DNA of 64,000 bases from Monomorium pharaonis (GCF_013373865.1 NC_050473.1:1178001-1242000), one strand, 5' to 3'. Counted from the first letter of the stretch, positions 22,163 through 36,300 are shown. Notes: a model not told the origin generated them from the sequence alone. A program made the numbers and translations.

Positions 22163-22800
22163 TTGCATCGGATCTGTGATCGCATTTGCATCTTGTTTAT
22201 CGATTGCGCGACCGAAGTATTTTCGTACGTAAGTCGCGCGCAGGCGAAGGGGCGGAGGTGGAGGGGGGGGAGGGGAAGGGAGGAGTTTAAATTTCGCGGT
22301 CAGATTTCCGGAACGTCGGAATTCGAGAAAAGCGCGCGATCCGCTCGGGTTCGTTACCGCGAACGAACTGCATTGCCGCCGCGCAGTGCTGCATTGTACG
22401 CGGTGTTAAAATCGCCGTTATCGTTTTACGGAATTTACGTGGCGGCGCGATGCGGCGATGCGGCGTGCCGCGTGTCCGTAACGAGAAAGAAAGGGTGTGT
22501 GTGTGTGCATTTGAGAGCGAGAAGGGGGGAGAGAGAGAGGGGAGGGTGCTTCGTATCTCGCCGATGGCAAGAGGGACGGGGCGAAGGGGGGGGGGGAATA
22601 GAGGTGGAAAACGTTGCATGCCTAATCAGACAACGACGGTAGACAGTGCTTTATGCTTTCGCTCCATCTGCAGATTTCCGTTTAATAACGTCATCTGTAT
22701 GCAGGAGTACATTATCTTTAGCCGTCTTTTACCCGTTTTCCGTTCCCACCCCGTTGAAGGATTCCCGCGCGCATTTTGCACTGGTTTTTTCCCGTGACGT
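22163..22800. other. CpG- and G-rich patch without identifiable gene
   Basis: A GC-rich patch with G-runs (22258-22283, 22580-22595) and GA-rich simple sequence. Both strands have open frames of 110-160 codons, which the base composition alone can explain. It could be a second promoter-type element for the same locus as the 20.6-21.5 kb block. Confidence 0.35.
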
Positions 22801-25800
22801 AGCGGCGGTTGTTTGTTAGGTGTGCTCGTTAGGCGATCTCGATGAATAAAATCTTTCGTGTCCAAATCGTATTCAAATTGGCTTGGTGATTTTCAAATTA
22901 TTGCAACCGTGCGTACATATATTTCTTACTATTCCCCTCCGGTATTATTTCTAAATAAAAAGTGTTTAACGAAAAACGGACACTTAGCATTTTTACAATT
23001 TTAATTTTACAATAAATAAAGTCGCAGCAATTTATTCATACGTTCCCGAGGGGACTTTGTACATTTTAGAAAGTCGAAATTACAAATTATTTGCTTTTAT
23101 ATCGTACATTATAAATGCTGATATAATTTTGGAATAAGGCCGTATAAAATTAATTAATCCGCACAAAGAGAAATGTGGAAAATTCAATTTAAAAAATTAA
23201 TAATTACATTAAGATTTCAGTGGAGGTAATAAATTGTTCCCTGAGCTTTTGTCCGCGTTCTGTAATCTCTCGATAAACTTAACGAAGGTATTGAATAAAT
23301 TAGTATTACGATACCATCGCTGTTGAACGTCCGTTTTTCCTCCTCGTGTTTAACTTAAAATAAAGAGCAGGAAAGCCCGCCCCGTGAAAGGGGCTCCCCT
23401 GCCTGATATCGACTATGTTGACGACCACGGCACTATGTCTACATAGACGAGCTAAATCTTGGTCTTAACCCTTGCTGCCCTTGTCAAAATATGTACGTCG
23501 GGGTAAGTTCCGTGCCTACGATCTTAATCCGACGGTTATCCGGCGCCGGTAATTTACGTGAATTGCTATAGCTGCTGTGCGATGACAGTCACGCTCGTCT
23601 TTAGCAGAGGTTTTTGGGAACAGGCTGTATAATTAACATATTAAAATATTAATGAAAGCGCTATTACATTGCAGATAATTAGCAATTAAAGTACGTTCGA
23701 ATTATTAATGCTTTCATATTCGATCCCGTCCGTTATTTGATAAACGCGTTGACACAATTTGGTCGGTAAAATTTATAACTCGTCCTTTTCAATGTATCTT
23801 ATGCTCGTATTTTATATTGAAAAAAAAAAATCAAACGATGCTCCCCAGTTTTATATATTTATTATAACATTTGAGGCATTTACCGTTGCGCAATTAATTT
23901 TCTCATTTTTGCATTCATTTTCGACATGCGGCTTTTCCATTTCTCCGAAATAAATTATACGGCTCGCGAGCATGTACGGAATGACGTTCATTATGTTCGC
24001 ATTTTGTATCGGATAAAAGGGTAGAATTAACGCGAGAGTTAACGTTACCTTAGTAGGCCCTTTTATATGCGCATTATGGCGCGTGAACACGTTATAGCAT
24101 TAAAATTTTATATCGGGTGTGCGGTGCCTAAAGATTAGAGGCTAAATCAAGAGGGATGCTTGTTTAATTCAAAGTATAATTTTTCCAGAAACACTCTAAG
24201 TTGTTGAAAGAATCCGCAATTCGCGCGAACACGTTCTGTACGTAGGACTGCGATTACCATCTTTAACGTGCCACTAAACTTAACAGTAGTCATTCGTTGA
24301 CGCTTTTGTGCTTAACGAAATCTGCCGACTGTAGAGTCAAATGAAATTTACACGTCATTAACCTTTCTCGTGTGTCTGTGTGTGTGTGTGTGTCCCTTTT
24401 CTTTACGCAGATCGCACTCGAGATGGGCGACGATGTACGGTGGACTTTCGACGCGCGATTCCACGTGACAAGTCATTATTGTCGTTCACACGTGCATAAC
24501 GGTATTTATCTTCTCAAACCTGTGACATTTCTGCTTCTTCTTTTTCCATTGGTACACTTTTCCGGATCTTTCATTTAATGAAGGAATATCGCAGCTCGGA
24601 CGGCCATGTAACACGATTACGATGAATATATATATTATATATGATATTAATAGAAAAGAAAAATAAAATATATTGCTGTATAAATTTTTGGGCGGGAGAA
24701 ATTTTTGTGGTTTTGCGATAACGTTTTTTCGGAATATCGTATTTCGGGAAGCGGAACCCTTTTCGAAAAGAGTCGACTTTCGGCAACGCTCGCCGAAAAT
24801 TAAAAAAAAAGGAGAGAACGGCTCGCGATATTTTGACAATGAGTAATGACAATTTGACAAATGCACCGCGCGGTTTAATCCGCGATGGGCCCGGAGGCAC
24901 CGGGGATCCGTATTCCACGCACGACTTAATCGATAAATTATCGAGGGATTTGTGGAGCATTCCCGAGGGCGGGAGGACGATTTTGCAGCTCGCGTAATTC
25001 ACCGATCGCTATGCCTGTACCGTCGTCAGAATGCACAAAAAAAAAAACTGTACGGCACGAACGACGCGATTCTATGGCATATACAATCGGCACTCAAATT
25101 CTATGGCACATCTACGATTCGTTTCCTGTTTAGTACGCATACGTTACCGTACCGTCACAACATACAGTGAGAGTTTTACCCCTCGATCGATTCGATCGAC
25201 AGCTCGATCACGACAGTCTGTCGCGACAGCGTCGCGCAGCTATAATCGACCGGAAGTACGATAGTTTGTCTTGTAGAAATTCATGCCGCGCGATCAGTGA
25301 TTTAAAGCACGATGTAACGTGATAACCATTTATTTTATCCTTTTCACGTCACATCTTGCAATAATATAAATTAAGGACGTATTCCCGTTTAAGTGCGAAA
25401 AAAAACAAGTAGACGTGTAGAAACGTAGAAAGATAATGTGCGGTAGTTTTTTTTTTGTAATTTCCAAAAATAGACAAGCTAAACTAGAATATCACCTTAA
25501 TGCGTGGGAAATGTTAATTAAATAATTAATTGTGAAACGCGATTTAACTATTTACTTGAGAAATCATATCGGTAAATAAGATTATTTATGCATGTAGACA
25601 AAGTAAGCAATTGACCTATTTATCGTAGACCTTGTCAAATGTGGCACGCCAAACAGGGCTCCGGCAGCGTTATATGCTCATATGCACGTCCTTTGATACG
25701 CGTTATTTACACCGCGGCTGTACGCAAATATCGGCATCGCTATTTCTATTTGCTCGCCGTTTGTCAATCTCCGCGAACGTTGGTACCATTACGCGCATCG

Positions 25801-28800
25801 GTTACGATCGGCGTATTAATTGCTCAGAAATGAAATTACAATGCGATAGTCCGTGAACAATATAAACACAATTCTCATTAATCAGATTGTAAGGATGTTT
25901 GACGTTATGACCGACATTTTATAGCTGATTAACGACGTCTGCATTAAAATATTACTGTCATTACGTTGCGTTTCACTGCGCCCGGAATAATTATTCCACG
26001 ATACGAACGCCTGCGCGCGGGGATTTTTTTGTTACTAAAAAATTTAATGATTAATTTGCCGGCCGTAAAGTGCAAATAATTAGTAGTTTATTTTTTTTTG
26101 CGCGGCATCTATATTTTATACACAGGTGATCGAAGCTTGTCATGTGTGTAACGATTAATTACACCCGGGGCGTTCTGGATTTAGCAAAAAAAAAAAAAAA
26201 GAAAAATATTTCGGGAACAAATATTTTTTTGCTCGATTCGAGGCAGATCCTGTATAATTAATTATTGTACATGGGCGACGTGCGACGATTAATTCTACAT
26301 GAAATATAGATTCTACGCGAAAAGCTTTTTTTTTTCCTCTCTTTTCGTTCAACGGCGCGTCTGGCGCGAAGGTTCTAATAAATTGAAGTTCGTCTCTCGC
26401 GATCGTTCTTCTCATCCGTGACTTAAGAACGGGTCACATTCTTCCGCTATACCGTCTATCGCGTGGAGATGAACAGGACTAATTTGAAAATAGAAATGAC
26501 ACCCACAACTGCGTTCCAGTCAGCCAAAGGAATCCCTTTATTACATAGCACGCCGTCGAGTATTGTGCGGCGAGGAATGCCCGTCTTTTTAGCGATAATG
26601 ACGGTGCTCTGGATACCGGATGTCGATGGTGAAGGCAAGCAGTCGTTCACCGAGACAACCGCGCCTCACCGGCGTAACGTAGTTCATGGAGGATTATCGA
26701 CAAGTCCCTAAACGCGGACGTTTAATGAAGAAATGATGCGCTGGGAAGAGCCGATTTATCGCTCCGCGTTTGCGCTAATTTTCAAGTGATCGTAATCGGC
26801 TGTAATCTATCCGCTGTGCATTATCGTGTTCCGTCGGAATTATCTTTTGGAATTCGCGTAAATTCCTGTACGAGCTGCCTCGGATCAGTGAAATTTCCGT
26901 TCGGCGCTAATAATTCCACAAATTGCCTATAAAACGCGCTATACTTTAAACGCGAGTTTGGCAAATCAATAATTATACAAAGTGAAAAATTGTAAGTCTT
27001 ACTTTACACAAAGGTACAATCTCTTATATGTATTAATTTTGAGATTCTTGTGAATTTTATCACTTACTTTTTCTCACTTATTGTTTTTAATCGTTCACAA
27101 TCTGTTTTTTCGCGAACAGCGTGAACATTTATCGAGACGTTCCGACAATATAAAAGGAAACGTCGAGCCAAATCGTTTTAGCGCACGTTCTTTTTCCCAC
27201 GGAACAATTACATTTTATTACGTTTGCTTCCGAAGATGAACTGACCGTAATTCGATGGTACTCTCCCTCGTGCCTTTCCCAACTAAGTGACGAGTTTGTC
27301 TTATTTTTGTCGACGGCCCCTGCTCATCTCGTTTATCGTAAGTCGACGTTAGCGGTCGTTTCCCTCCCCCCTTTTTCTTGCCAAACCGCTGCGAGAAACG
27401 TTAATTAATCGATGTTTTCTTTGATTAACAATGCAGCTGTACAAAATGTTATCGCCGGAAATTTTCACCCGGGCACATGGCCGTGCGGATAAGATCGCGC
27501 GAGAGCAGCTTACAGATGAGTTTACGTGGTTACCGCGTGTCAGGTGTAATGTATCACACACTCGCTTACTTTCGACGCTTTATCATTGTAAGGAAAGTGG
27601 AAGATTTAAGATACCTCGCAGGCTTAAAATATACCGCGTTTGTATTCAGAGACCTTTGTAAAAAGTGCAAGTACATATTAGACTTATTGTTTCCTATTAA
27701 ATCAAGTACGAATAACGCGTGTATGCGTAAAATCAACTTTTATTATAATTTGCATTAATACGAAAAGAAAAAAAAAGTCCAAATGACTCACAACGGGGGG
27801 GAAAAAAAGCCCGGAAAGAAAAGGGGGAATGTGAATCAGCGTGGAAAATATTAGCACGCAATTTTTGCAATTTAACTTTCGACCGTCAAACGTTTTATAT
27901 TTCATTACTTTGCGCTATATTGCGTTACACCTTTGTACACCTTCATTACATCTATCTGACTAATTTGGTTTTTTTATTAATTGAAATTGTCTTTGAAATT
28001 ATCTTCTTAAATTGTTTATTTTAATTTAAGAAAACAGAAAACACAATAATTACTGCTACTTAAAGAATTTAAATAAAATTATGTAGATATATTTAACGAC
28101 CGCAGCCTTGCATAAAATTGTCGCCTTTAAAAAAGCAAAAATTTTTTCCTCTCGTACAGATCTCTCTTATCGCGGAACATACCTTTTCTGAAATTATATT
28201 CAGAATTTAAGTCAACGAATTTTATGGTGCCATTTTTTACAACCATCATCATCGGAATATTCACAAAATTCTCTTACATATGAAAAAAGTAGTATAGAGA
28301 AGATTGAGAAACTTGTAATCCAATTTTTATTATCGTTACGAAACGACCGTCGGTTCTTTCGCAAACGACCGCGAGTCTCTTACTTCCTCGCGCAATTTCA
28401 GCAGCGGTGGAAAAGAATTCGGAATTTACTCTTCATTACACCGATGCATGAAATGGAAATGTAATGTTAAACGTCGCAGGTTAATAGAAATTCTCCTTTC
28501 CTTATCTTACGTTGCTGTGAGTAATTCCATAATATTAACAAGCATGTTCAATCCTTAAAGCGATGTGTCTTTTTCGCACGTCAGACATCTATAAAGATCC
28601 CTTTAAGCTCGACAATTTTATAGGAAGAACCAAGTACACGAGAAGACTAAGTACATGCTCTTTCAAGTTGCTCATTGCTATGAAATCGTTTTACATCTTG
28701 CATCAAAGACTTATCTCGTGAAAATCAAGCGTAACTGCGAAAGAAAAATTGATTATACATTAACGGACGATAGCTCTCAAAATTTATATCTCCTGCTCCG

Positions 28801-31380
28801 AACTTTGTGACGATCTGACAGGGACTTTTCGTTGTTAAGTGTTTACCGATTCTCTGTCGATCGTGTTTAAAAATTTGGTCGCATAACTCCGCAGTAGAGC
28901 AAACAGAATAGTAATTACCGAGTGAAATGGAATTCAACCTACAGTATTTATCTTTCGGTGTAACAATGCAGCGCGTCGCTCTCGCGACGAATGGTATATA
29001 CTTACTCCAGCGTAATGCCATTCGCGAATACAGCGAGCATTAACGACACTTAGATGATTCGAAGAATTTGAGCGGTATTCTCGGGGAGAACGAGGCATTA
29101 ACGACATTTGCGGGACAATTCGAAGGTAACATCTCTAGCAAAGTCTCTAGGGGGGTTTTTTTTTTGGTTGAATTATAATTACAAGAGGGTTATACCGAGC
29201 GAGTCGGATAATCAGTTTTTCTTATACGTATGTTGTATTAAACTGCGCTCTTATTTTCGAGCTTGCTACACTCGTTTCCTATGTAATATTTATTTTATTT
29301 GCATTTGAAACGAAGAAAGAAATTGCTATTTTTCAGTAAAAGTCTGAAAGCCTTCCAGCGACTTGGGTACTTTCGAGGAAAATTAGCTAATTATATTCTT
29401 GTTTTTTTAAGAAATACAAACTGTTCATATAAAATTACAGCATTTTTGTTTCTTAATGTGGATCACCGCGTTTCATTAATCGATTTTAAATAATTTAAAG
29501 GCATTTGTTGGCCATATTTTAAATCGCAAAGATTATAAAGTACGTTTCGCTTATTGACTATCGCTCAATTATTTATACTTTTACTTCTTTCTACTTCTTA
29601 TTTATAACTGTTGCATTTTTTAAAATCAGAAATATTACAAACGTGATTATGTGTCGAAACAATAGAATAGAATACGGTTTGGAAACAAACATTTGCTCGG
29701 TATCGAGACACAGCTGTAGAATGATATGTCGCGATCAATAAAGGAATTATCTTGGAAAGCTTTTAAATCAATTTATTTTCTCGTATATATCGCAAATATT
29801 AAAAGCATATTTGCGACACGGCCATGAGACGGTATTAGCTGTATGCATATGTATATATAGGTACAATAGTATACGTGGAATCGATATCGACAGTTAATGG
29901 GAGTGTAATCAGTTTTGTGGTCATACGTACAGCGTTATTCATGACGTCAAATTATTACGCGACTGTCAGTGAGACGTTTATTGGGCTGTGTATATAGGGT
30001 TGCCTTCAATTTTCCTATCAAATGTCATTTGGTCTATGTATCGCGCGTAACGGCTTAATAAATATATACATATAGGCGCACGGGATGCCTGCTCGTGAGA
30101 TAAGTCGGTGCGTTTTTTCTTCGTATTTCGGAAAACGGGCGATTTTATAACGGAGCTCACCTTTGAATGTACAGCGATAATTTTACTTGCGATTACGGCA
30201 CTTTCATCATGAAACTTACCAACAGCTTAATTAGACGCGAATGGGCCAATTTAAGATAACTGATAAGGTCTCACGGAAATGTGACCCCGTTCATCTAATC
30301 GTTCGGTTTTAATCAAACGCGGCGCGCCCTGGTGTAACGGGCACAAAAATTGGCTCGTTAATTTTAATTATTTCGTTCTGGGCCGGGCCGTTTACGCGAA
30401 TTTCCTGCGCTTGTAATTAGTCGATAGAAAAGTTCATTTGCGCGGGGTATTATATCAAATTCACTACGTGCTGCGGTTTTTCAGCCGTTCCCTCTCGTCG
30501 TTGGCAAATAGGACATTGAAAAATGCCGCCTACGATAAGCTCGCAAAGGAAACTTTTATTCTCACAGTGATGCGCAGTCGTGCGACGTTTTAATGCTTTA
30601 TATTATCTAGCACAGCTAAGAAGATCGTGTACACGGACAAATATGTTTATTTAGCTCACGAATCACGGAAAATTTACATTATATTTGTGTAAAGTGTCTG
30701 AGAATTTCTTGACAGAGATATTTCGAGAGTGCGTCAGTGTAAAAGTTTGTATATAAATATTTTCCTGTGTAAAATTTTATTATCCTTTTTTATGACACGG
30801 TTGATTGTAAAGTAGTTTTCATAATTTTTAAATATAACATGCATAATGCTTCATTTGATGTCAAGATGAATCAATTTGTCATTCTTTGAGAAAGTAGTTT
30901 AAAAGTTCATTGTCCTTACATCGTGACGAAAAATCCATACTCATCTGACGTATTTATCGAGGTAGATAGCTTAAACGAAGATTATAAAGATCGCGGTCCA
31001 TTAATGTCTTTCTGAAGGTCTATTCAACCTGCACCGTGTACTAGGTGCATTACTTGATTAAATTGACTTAGTCCTGCACCGTGAAGCTCCATTGCTAAGA
31101 TCTTCTTCATTCTTTGAATGAGTCTTCCAAACCAGATTCTATGTAAGACTACTTTTCTTACATAATGGATACAATTATCATGGCTACGTAATGCTTTAGA
31201 CTACATGTTAAATATTTAAACTGTTCTTGAGTGAGATTTTCTTTAAAGAGTCCATTTTAAAGTTAATAATTAGAGATTATTTAATATCCTGTCGCATTTG
31301 TGTTGTTATAATAAATCGCAACATAAGTACTAAGGAAAATGTCGATAAAAAATATTCTTTGTTTTATATATATTATATAT
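22801..31380. other. Long intron-like or intergenic tract
   Basis: No gene recognised. Contents include a GC-rich hairpin at 23367-23402, a (TG)n run at 24371-24393 directly followed by a good acceptor-like CTTTACGCAG at 24401-24410, poly-A/T runs, and alternating CpG-rich and AT-rich segments. ORFs are at most about 145 codons with no motif. The segment at 26463-26711 is open on both strands over about 60 codons but is not recognised. Confidence 0.5.
24371..24393. repeat. (TG)n microsatellite
   Basis: Eleven or so TG dinucleotides with one CTG interruption. Confidence 0.9.
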
Positions 31381-31586
31381 ACACAGAGAAAAAAATGTAA
31401 TATAGCCAATAACATATGTGATTGCGGGCTGCCAACTACATAAAATACTCAATACAATAATATTTGCTATTAATGCAAGTACAATATTGATACTGCAATA
31501 ACATATATTATTGTATTGAGTATATCTGTAATTGGTAGTCCGCAATAACATATCTTATTGAATATATTACATTTTTTTCTCAGTGT
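31381..31586. mobile_element. Palindromic MITE, 206 bp, long inverted repeats
   Basis: The arms (about 31381-31473 and 31494-31586) are reverse complements over roughly 90 bases with scattered mismatches, leaving about a 20-base centre. The termini read ACACAGAGAAAAAAATG and its near complement. Both ends abut TATAT sequence, compatible with an AT-rich target site. There is no coding capacity, and the ORF on its minus strand is a by-product of the repeat. Confidence 0.85.
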
Positions 31587-32030
31587 ATATATTACTTTTA
31601 AAAATGAAGTCTAATCTGTTATTTGATCCTTTGTGTGTGGGTGTACGTATATATACATACATATCTATAATTGATAGACTGCTCTTTACCGCGATTATGC
31701 GAAATGATTTATTCGCGTAGTTAATCAATTAGTTCTTCGACATGTGGTCTGTTGTAGTCCTAGTGTAATATGCGATCCATAATCATCGACACAAATACTT
31801 CTTGATGTCATGGTTGATTAAGCAAATAGAATTATTAATGCTCAGCCTATTATATCGATATGGAATAACCAAACAATTTACAGCTTGCTTAATAATAATT
31901 ATGTAGGGTAATAATTATTGCGGTTTATCGATAATTCTACAATCTCATTCTGTACTTTATGAAAAACCTTGTGCAATCTTGAAAAATTGATCTTCTACGA
32001 AACCCTAAATGTAGCTTATCTGGCGTTTGT

Positions 32031-32233
32031 ACTAAATCTCTCGTAGAATAAAAACGTCACCATGAAGGAGTGAAAACTGGGCTTGTGTAATTATTCGAGT
32101 GGTTGTCACTCTAATAAGAGTCAAAAGTAGGAGTTTTGTTAGTCCTACGCGAATGAATTTTGACTTATAGAGTGGCAAAATTATTTGAACAATTGCACAA
32201 CCTCGAGTTTTCCTCTACAAGATTTAGAGAGAT
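32031..32233. mobile_element. Degenerate foldback element, about 200 bp
   Basis: Several stem segments pair in register around a centre near 32135: GTAGGA with TCCTAC, CACTCTA...TCAAAA with its complement, and an outer CTAAATCT...GTAGA block with its complement. Many mismatches and small indels suggest an old MITE. It is weaker than the element at 31381. Confidence 0.45.
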
Positions 32234-33617
32234 ATTTAAGCGATATTGTAGGAAATATCACGTATAGACGTAATCACGTATAACGGTAATAAAAATGCAT
32301 TGCATTTGATTTACCATATTTGATTTCGATTTTGGATTTCGAAGATTCGTGTGCTTTACGTTCCGGAATATTTAGTTCGTATTTACGAACTATTTCGAGG
32401 TAACCAAGTCGATCGGTTTCGAGTTCGATAGTACTTTTAAAGTGGAGCCTGCCATTAAATTACTTTTAGCGGATCGATCTCTCTCGGCATTAGCTTTGCC
32501 AATTTGCTTCCCAGTCCCGGGCTAAAATATAAGCTTTACCGTTAAAAGGCATCAAAGAGATCCTCGGTATCAATCGATGTGCAACAGCTGACATCGTTGT
32601 CATATTGAAAATCGCACGCAACACAGTAAAAGTACCGCGTGCAGAAGTTGATTTCTTTGTTTGTTGAGAAAATGACTGGGAATACACGTAGAGTAACCAA
32701 TCGAAATGATCTGGATTCGCATGCTTGCGCGACACAGGTCGCATATAAAACAGTTGACGAATGAATCATCATTCAACGTTGGTGCAACTGGACGCAGTAT
32801 CATCTAATTCGGCTGGTACCCCCCCATTCGCCATTGCAGTTTCCAGATTTAGCATGTTCCGTGGGATGCATTGAAATAATAATTGATCTACACTTTCATT
32901 TACACGAAGCGCGGCGCATTGAACGGGGGGATTGGTTGAAAATTGAACTTTGAGACTCTAATAGATTTACATGTTTTAATCCCTAAACATGGTTTCACCA
33001 TTTTTGGGATGATATTCGTGCAGGCGTTTTTGTATCAGTGAGTATCGGTAATTCCATGAACACGATCACCCAAAAACGGATCATCCGATTATATCGGGAT
33101 TCAGTATTAGCCTTTCCTTCGGCAATAAATGCCAAAAATGGATCTGCTGGTTTTTTTTTTGTTTCTTCACATAAACGCAGGATATGAAACAAATGCGCAT
33201 TACGCTTTATTTTTGCCGAGCTAAACTCTCGTGTTATATAATTTCCGATAAAATTTCTCAGGTATGCGAAAATAATTTTTGCAACATAAAAGTGAAACTT
33301 ATTTGCCCTTTCGGTGCCGTTCGCTCTGATATGACCTAAAGAATAGCACACGCGTTACAAAATAGCGATTTTACTTGTCGCGTATTTTGTGACGCGCGCG
33401 TTTTGCACCTGTTAAATCCACCGCTTCTGTCTCGTTTATAGAGCGTAAAAGGGGATGCTTTCGGGCGCGACTTCGGGGTGTCGCAACAGTGTTAGATAAA
33501 TCAAGAGCAGAGGTTGCCAGGAAACACGTAGAACGCGTGCAGGTTTCATTGTCCTACTTGTCACGTTTATAAGTACACATATGCTCGGTATTGCGCGCGC
33601 GAAAATGAGTGAGTGAG

Positions 33618-33620
<3 letters not shown>

Positions 33621-33686
<66 letters not shown>
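33621..33686. repeat. (GA)33 microsatellite
   Basis: Sixty-six bases of pure GA, preceded by GTGAGTGAGAGC. On a transcript this would be a long purine tract; as DNA it is a potential GAGA-factor (Trl) platform. Confidence 0.97.
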
Positions 33687-33689
<3 letters not shown>

Positions 33690-36300
33690 GGGCGCGGGCA
33701 CGCGAGAGACTCGTATGTGCGCCGAGGTAGATACCTTTCGTCTCTGTGTGCACGTGTGTTACCGGCTCGTCTAGCCAGATCCCAACTAATTTATACCCTA
33801 CTGCATTAATATGCGCATTATTCTATGAGGAAGAGACGGACACAGACACGCCCGTGCGCGGCGGCATGGCAGTACGCTCGGCTAGGTATTACGTATACAC
33901 GTGCACGCGCGTGTGCATATATGCCACTCGGTCCACCGAATAATTACTCGCTTTATATACGCTTTATGCACCTTAGAGCATTGACTGACTATTTTAATGA
34001 AGGAAACTTCGGCCGGACGGAAGCGCGCGCGCGCGCGCACGAGAGAGAGAGAGGGGGGGGGGCGAAGGAGGAGGAGGAGGGAGAGAGAAAGAGAGATAAA
34101 GCAGAGCAAGCTCGGCTAACATTATGCTTGCACGTATTACACACATTGCACACACTCGAGACGTCGATAGGAACGAACGCGTAGCCACGCTCGATTATTA
34201 TGCGTAGTCACGCAAGCCAGTCGGCGGGGGAATACCTCACCAGTTTCTATCAGCGTTTATGCTGTACCCGCGATTTAAGCCTTGCGCACATATATTTGGC
34301 GCGCATTTCTATCGATCGTTTCGGAAACGGCCGCGGCCGTGAGAACGCTTTTGGCTCTATATCGGTTTTCAAGTGGGTCATCGTCGACCGGCTTATTAGT
34401 TACGCGCACTTATCGGCATCGATTGTTATTAAAATGCGGCAGATTGGTCGTAAATCGTAGTAGAAAGCGTAAAGGGAGACGGGATGTAGGTGATAGTGCC
34501 CGATTGCGTTTAAGCCTCTGTGTGATCGCCACGATGGAGATCGCCGTCTCATAAATGGTCATGATTTTACGAAAGAAATTCGGAAATGGATTTAGTCGTA
34601 CAATCCAAGTGCAAAAGAGTTTATTTGACCTAGGTCAGTTATCAGTTTTCCATCACTATCTAGTGGTGATATCTCTATGACTAAAGTATTAATTGAATTG
34701 AATTTGTGAGTTCTTTGGCTTATCATAAATTTATAATTTTCAAATTTTTTGCCTTATCATAAATTTAAACTCGAGTTTTTAGTCGCTTTAGTATTTAATA
34801 GCGAGTCTTTTTCTTTTAATTTCTAAATAAAAATGTGACTTTTCTTCCAGGGATTATATCTATCTCCTCTTCGGCACTATTCAATTTGAATTTTTGGATG
34901 CGGATTCCGTTCCCTGCGCGTATCTCGCATTCAACGAAATGCATTTGCGCAACGTTTCGCATGCATACGAAGAACGCGCGGCGAGGCGTCTCGCCACGGT
35001 ATCGGCAACGACGGGTCCGTTGTCTTTTCTGAATTTACCCGTTCAATTGAATTTCACGCTTTGGTACTCTACGATCGGCCATTGTGCCAGACTCGTGACC
35101 CAAATTATTCGCTCTCTCTCGAAATACGGGCCGCGAATAGTTTCCACTGCACAGCCGGGGACTAAATATCCGTATCTACCTTCGGTCGTGTCAAATCGGG
35201 AGGAGAGCGAGCACCCTTTCGAAACTCGACCCACTTTACTCCAAGATCTCCGCGATTCACCTACAGCCGGAATGATTTATCGCTACTTTTACGAACTGCA
35301 TTGGTCATTGCATCGAGGGATCCCCTCGCCTTTCGTCGTGCGCGGTCATATGCTCTTATGCACTTTGCTCCATTCTATTAATATTCAAAATGTGCTTTTT
35401 TTGCTTTACCTTCGTCCCCGTGCTCGTTGTCGAAAGGGAAAATTTGAAAGAAAATTCGACCGTAAATGTAGAAATTATTTCTCTATTTATACGTAAAATC
35501 AAATTTATTCATTGGCAAATATAAAACAGACTAATTTTTTTTTCCTGAAAATGGTTTTGAAGAAAAACTTGCTTGAAATTTGTGAAATTATATAGTTATA
35601 TTCCGATGTATTTTATTTATTTCCATTATTGATTTATTACGTTCATTATTATGCGTACATCATGTGTTATTTATTACATCATAACGCAGAGAAAATATCA
35701 AGCATCCCCGATGCTTCGTAATAATGCTTCACGCACGGTAAACACGGAAAATTCAGGAAATTTCTATTTACGAGATGAAAAGATCGAAATATCCGAATCT
35801 GCCGTTACGGACGGTACGATATGCGAGTCTTAAATCCTCGTCGCAGTCACGAGAGCAGTCGGAGGAATGAGAAAAGCGATAGGCTCGCTCCCGTCCCCGC
35901 GTGTCACCGATGAAGAATATAAATTCCAGAAATGGTACGTTCTGAAAAATGACGTCTCGAACAAATGGCGACGTCCCGCCATGCCCGCAGGACACGGCGA
36001 GCGCTTGTTCGTGCGGCATTGTAATCTCGCGCGAATAACGATCCAATAAAAGGTGTGCGAGTACAAATCGTTTCTACGCCGAGTCGCGAGAAATAACGGC
36101 GACGCGGGCGCGCAGCTGGAAAACACCTTGCACATAAAATATTGGATTCGCAACTTCGTAAAGCGTAACGATTAACGCATTCGGTCCTTCGCATAATATG
36201 AAAGTCTTCGCAAGTTGCGACACGCAAACAACAAGTCAATCGTGAGGAAATTTTTCAATACGGCACGTTCGACGACGATATCGCGATGGGAACGAAAAAC
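33687..36300. other. Mixed CpG-rich tract, no gene called
   Basis: Contains a GC/GA-rich simple block at about 34020-34100 and an open + frame from 34894 to 35496 (200 codons) that lacks an ATG at its start and has no recognisable motif. A direct repeat (CTTATCATAAATTTA) occurs at about 34720 and 34753. Confidence 0.4.

Noticed and set aside
32490..32803. Three overlapping minus-strand ORFs of 67-84 codons
   Set aside because: All three frames are open over similar spans with no motif, which indicates composition rather than coding.
33436..33753. ORFs made of Ser-Leu or Arg-Glu repeats
   Set aside because: They are translations of the (GA)n microsatellite.
34894..35496. A 200-codon plus-strand open frame
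   Set aside because: It has no ATG at the front, no recognisable motif and no clear splice borders; a run of this length is plausible by chance in 64 kb of mixed composition.
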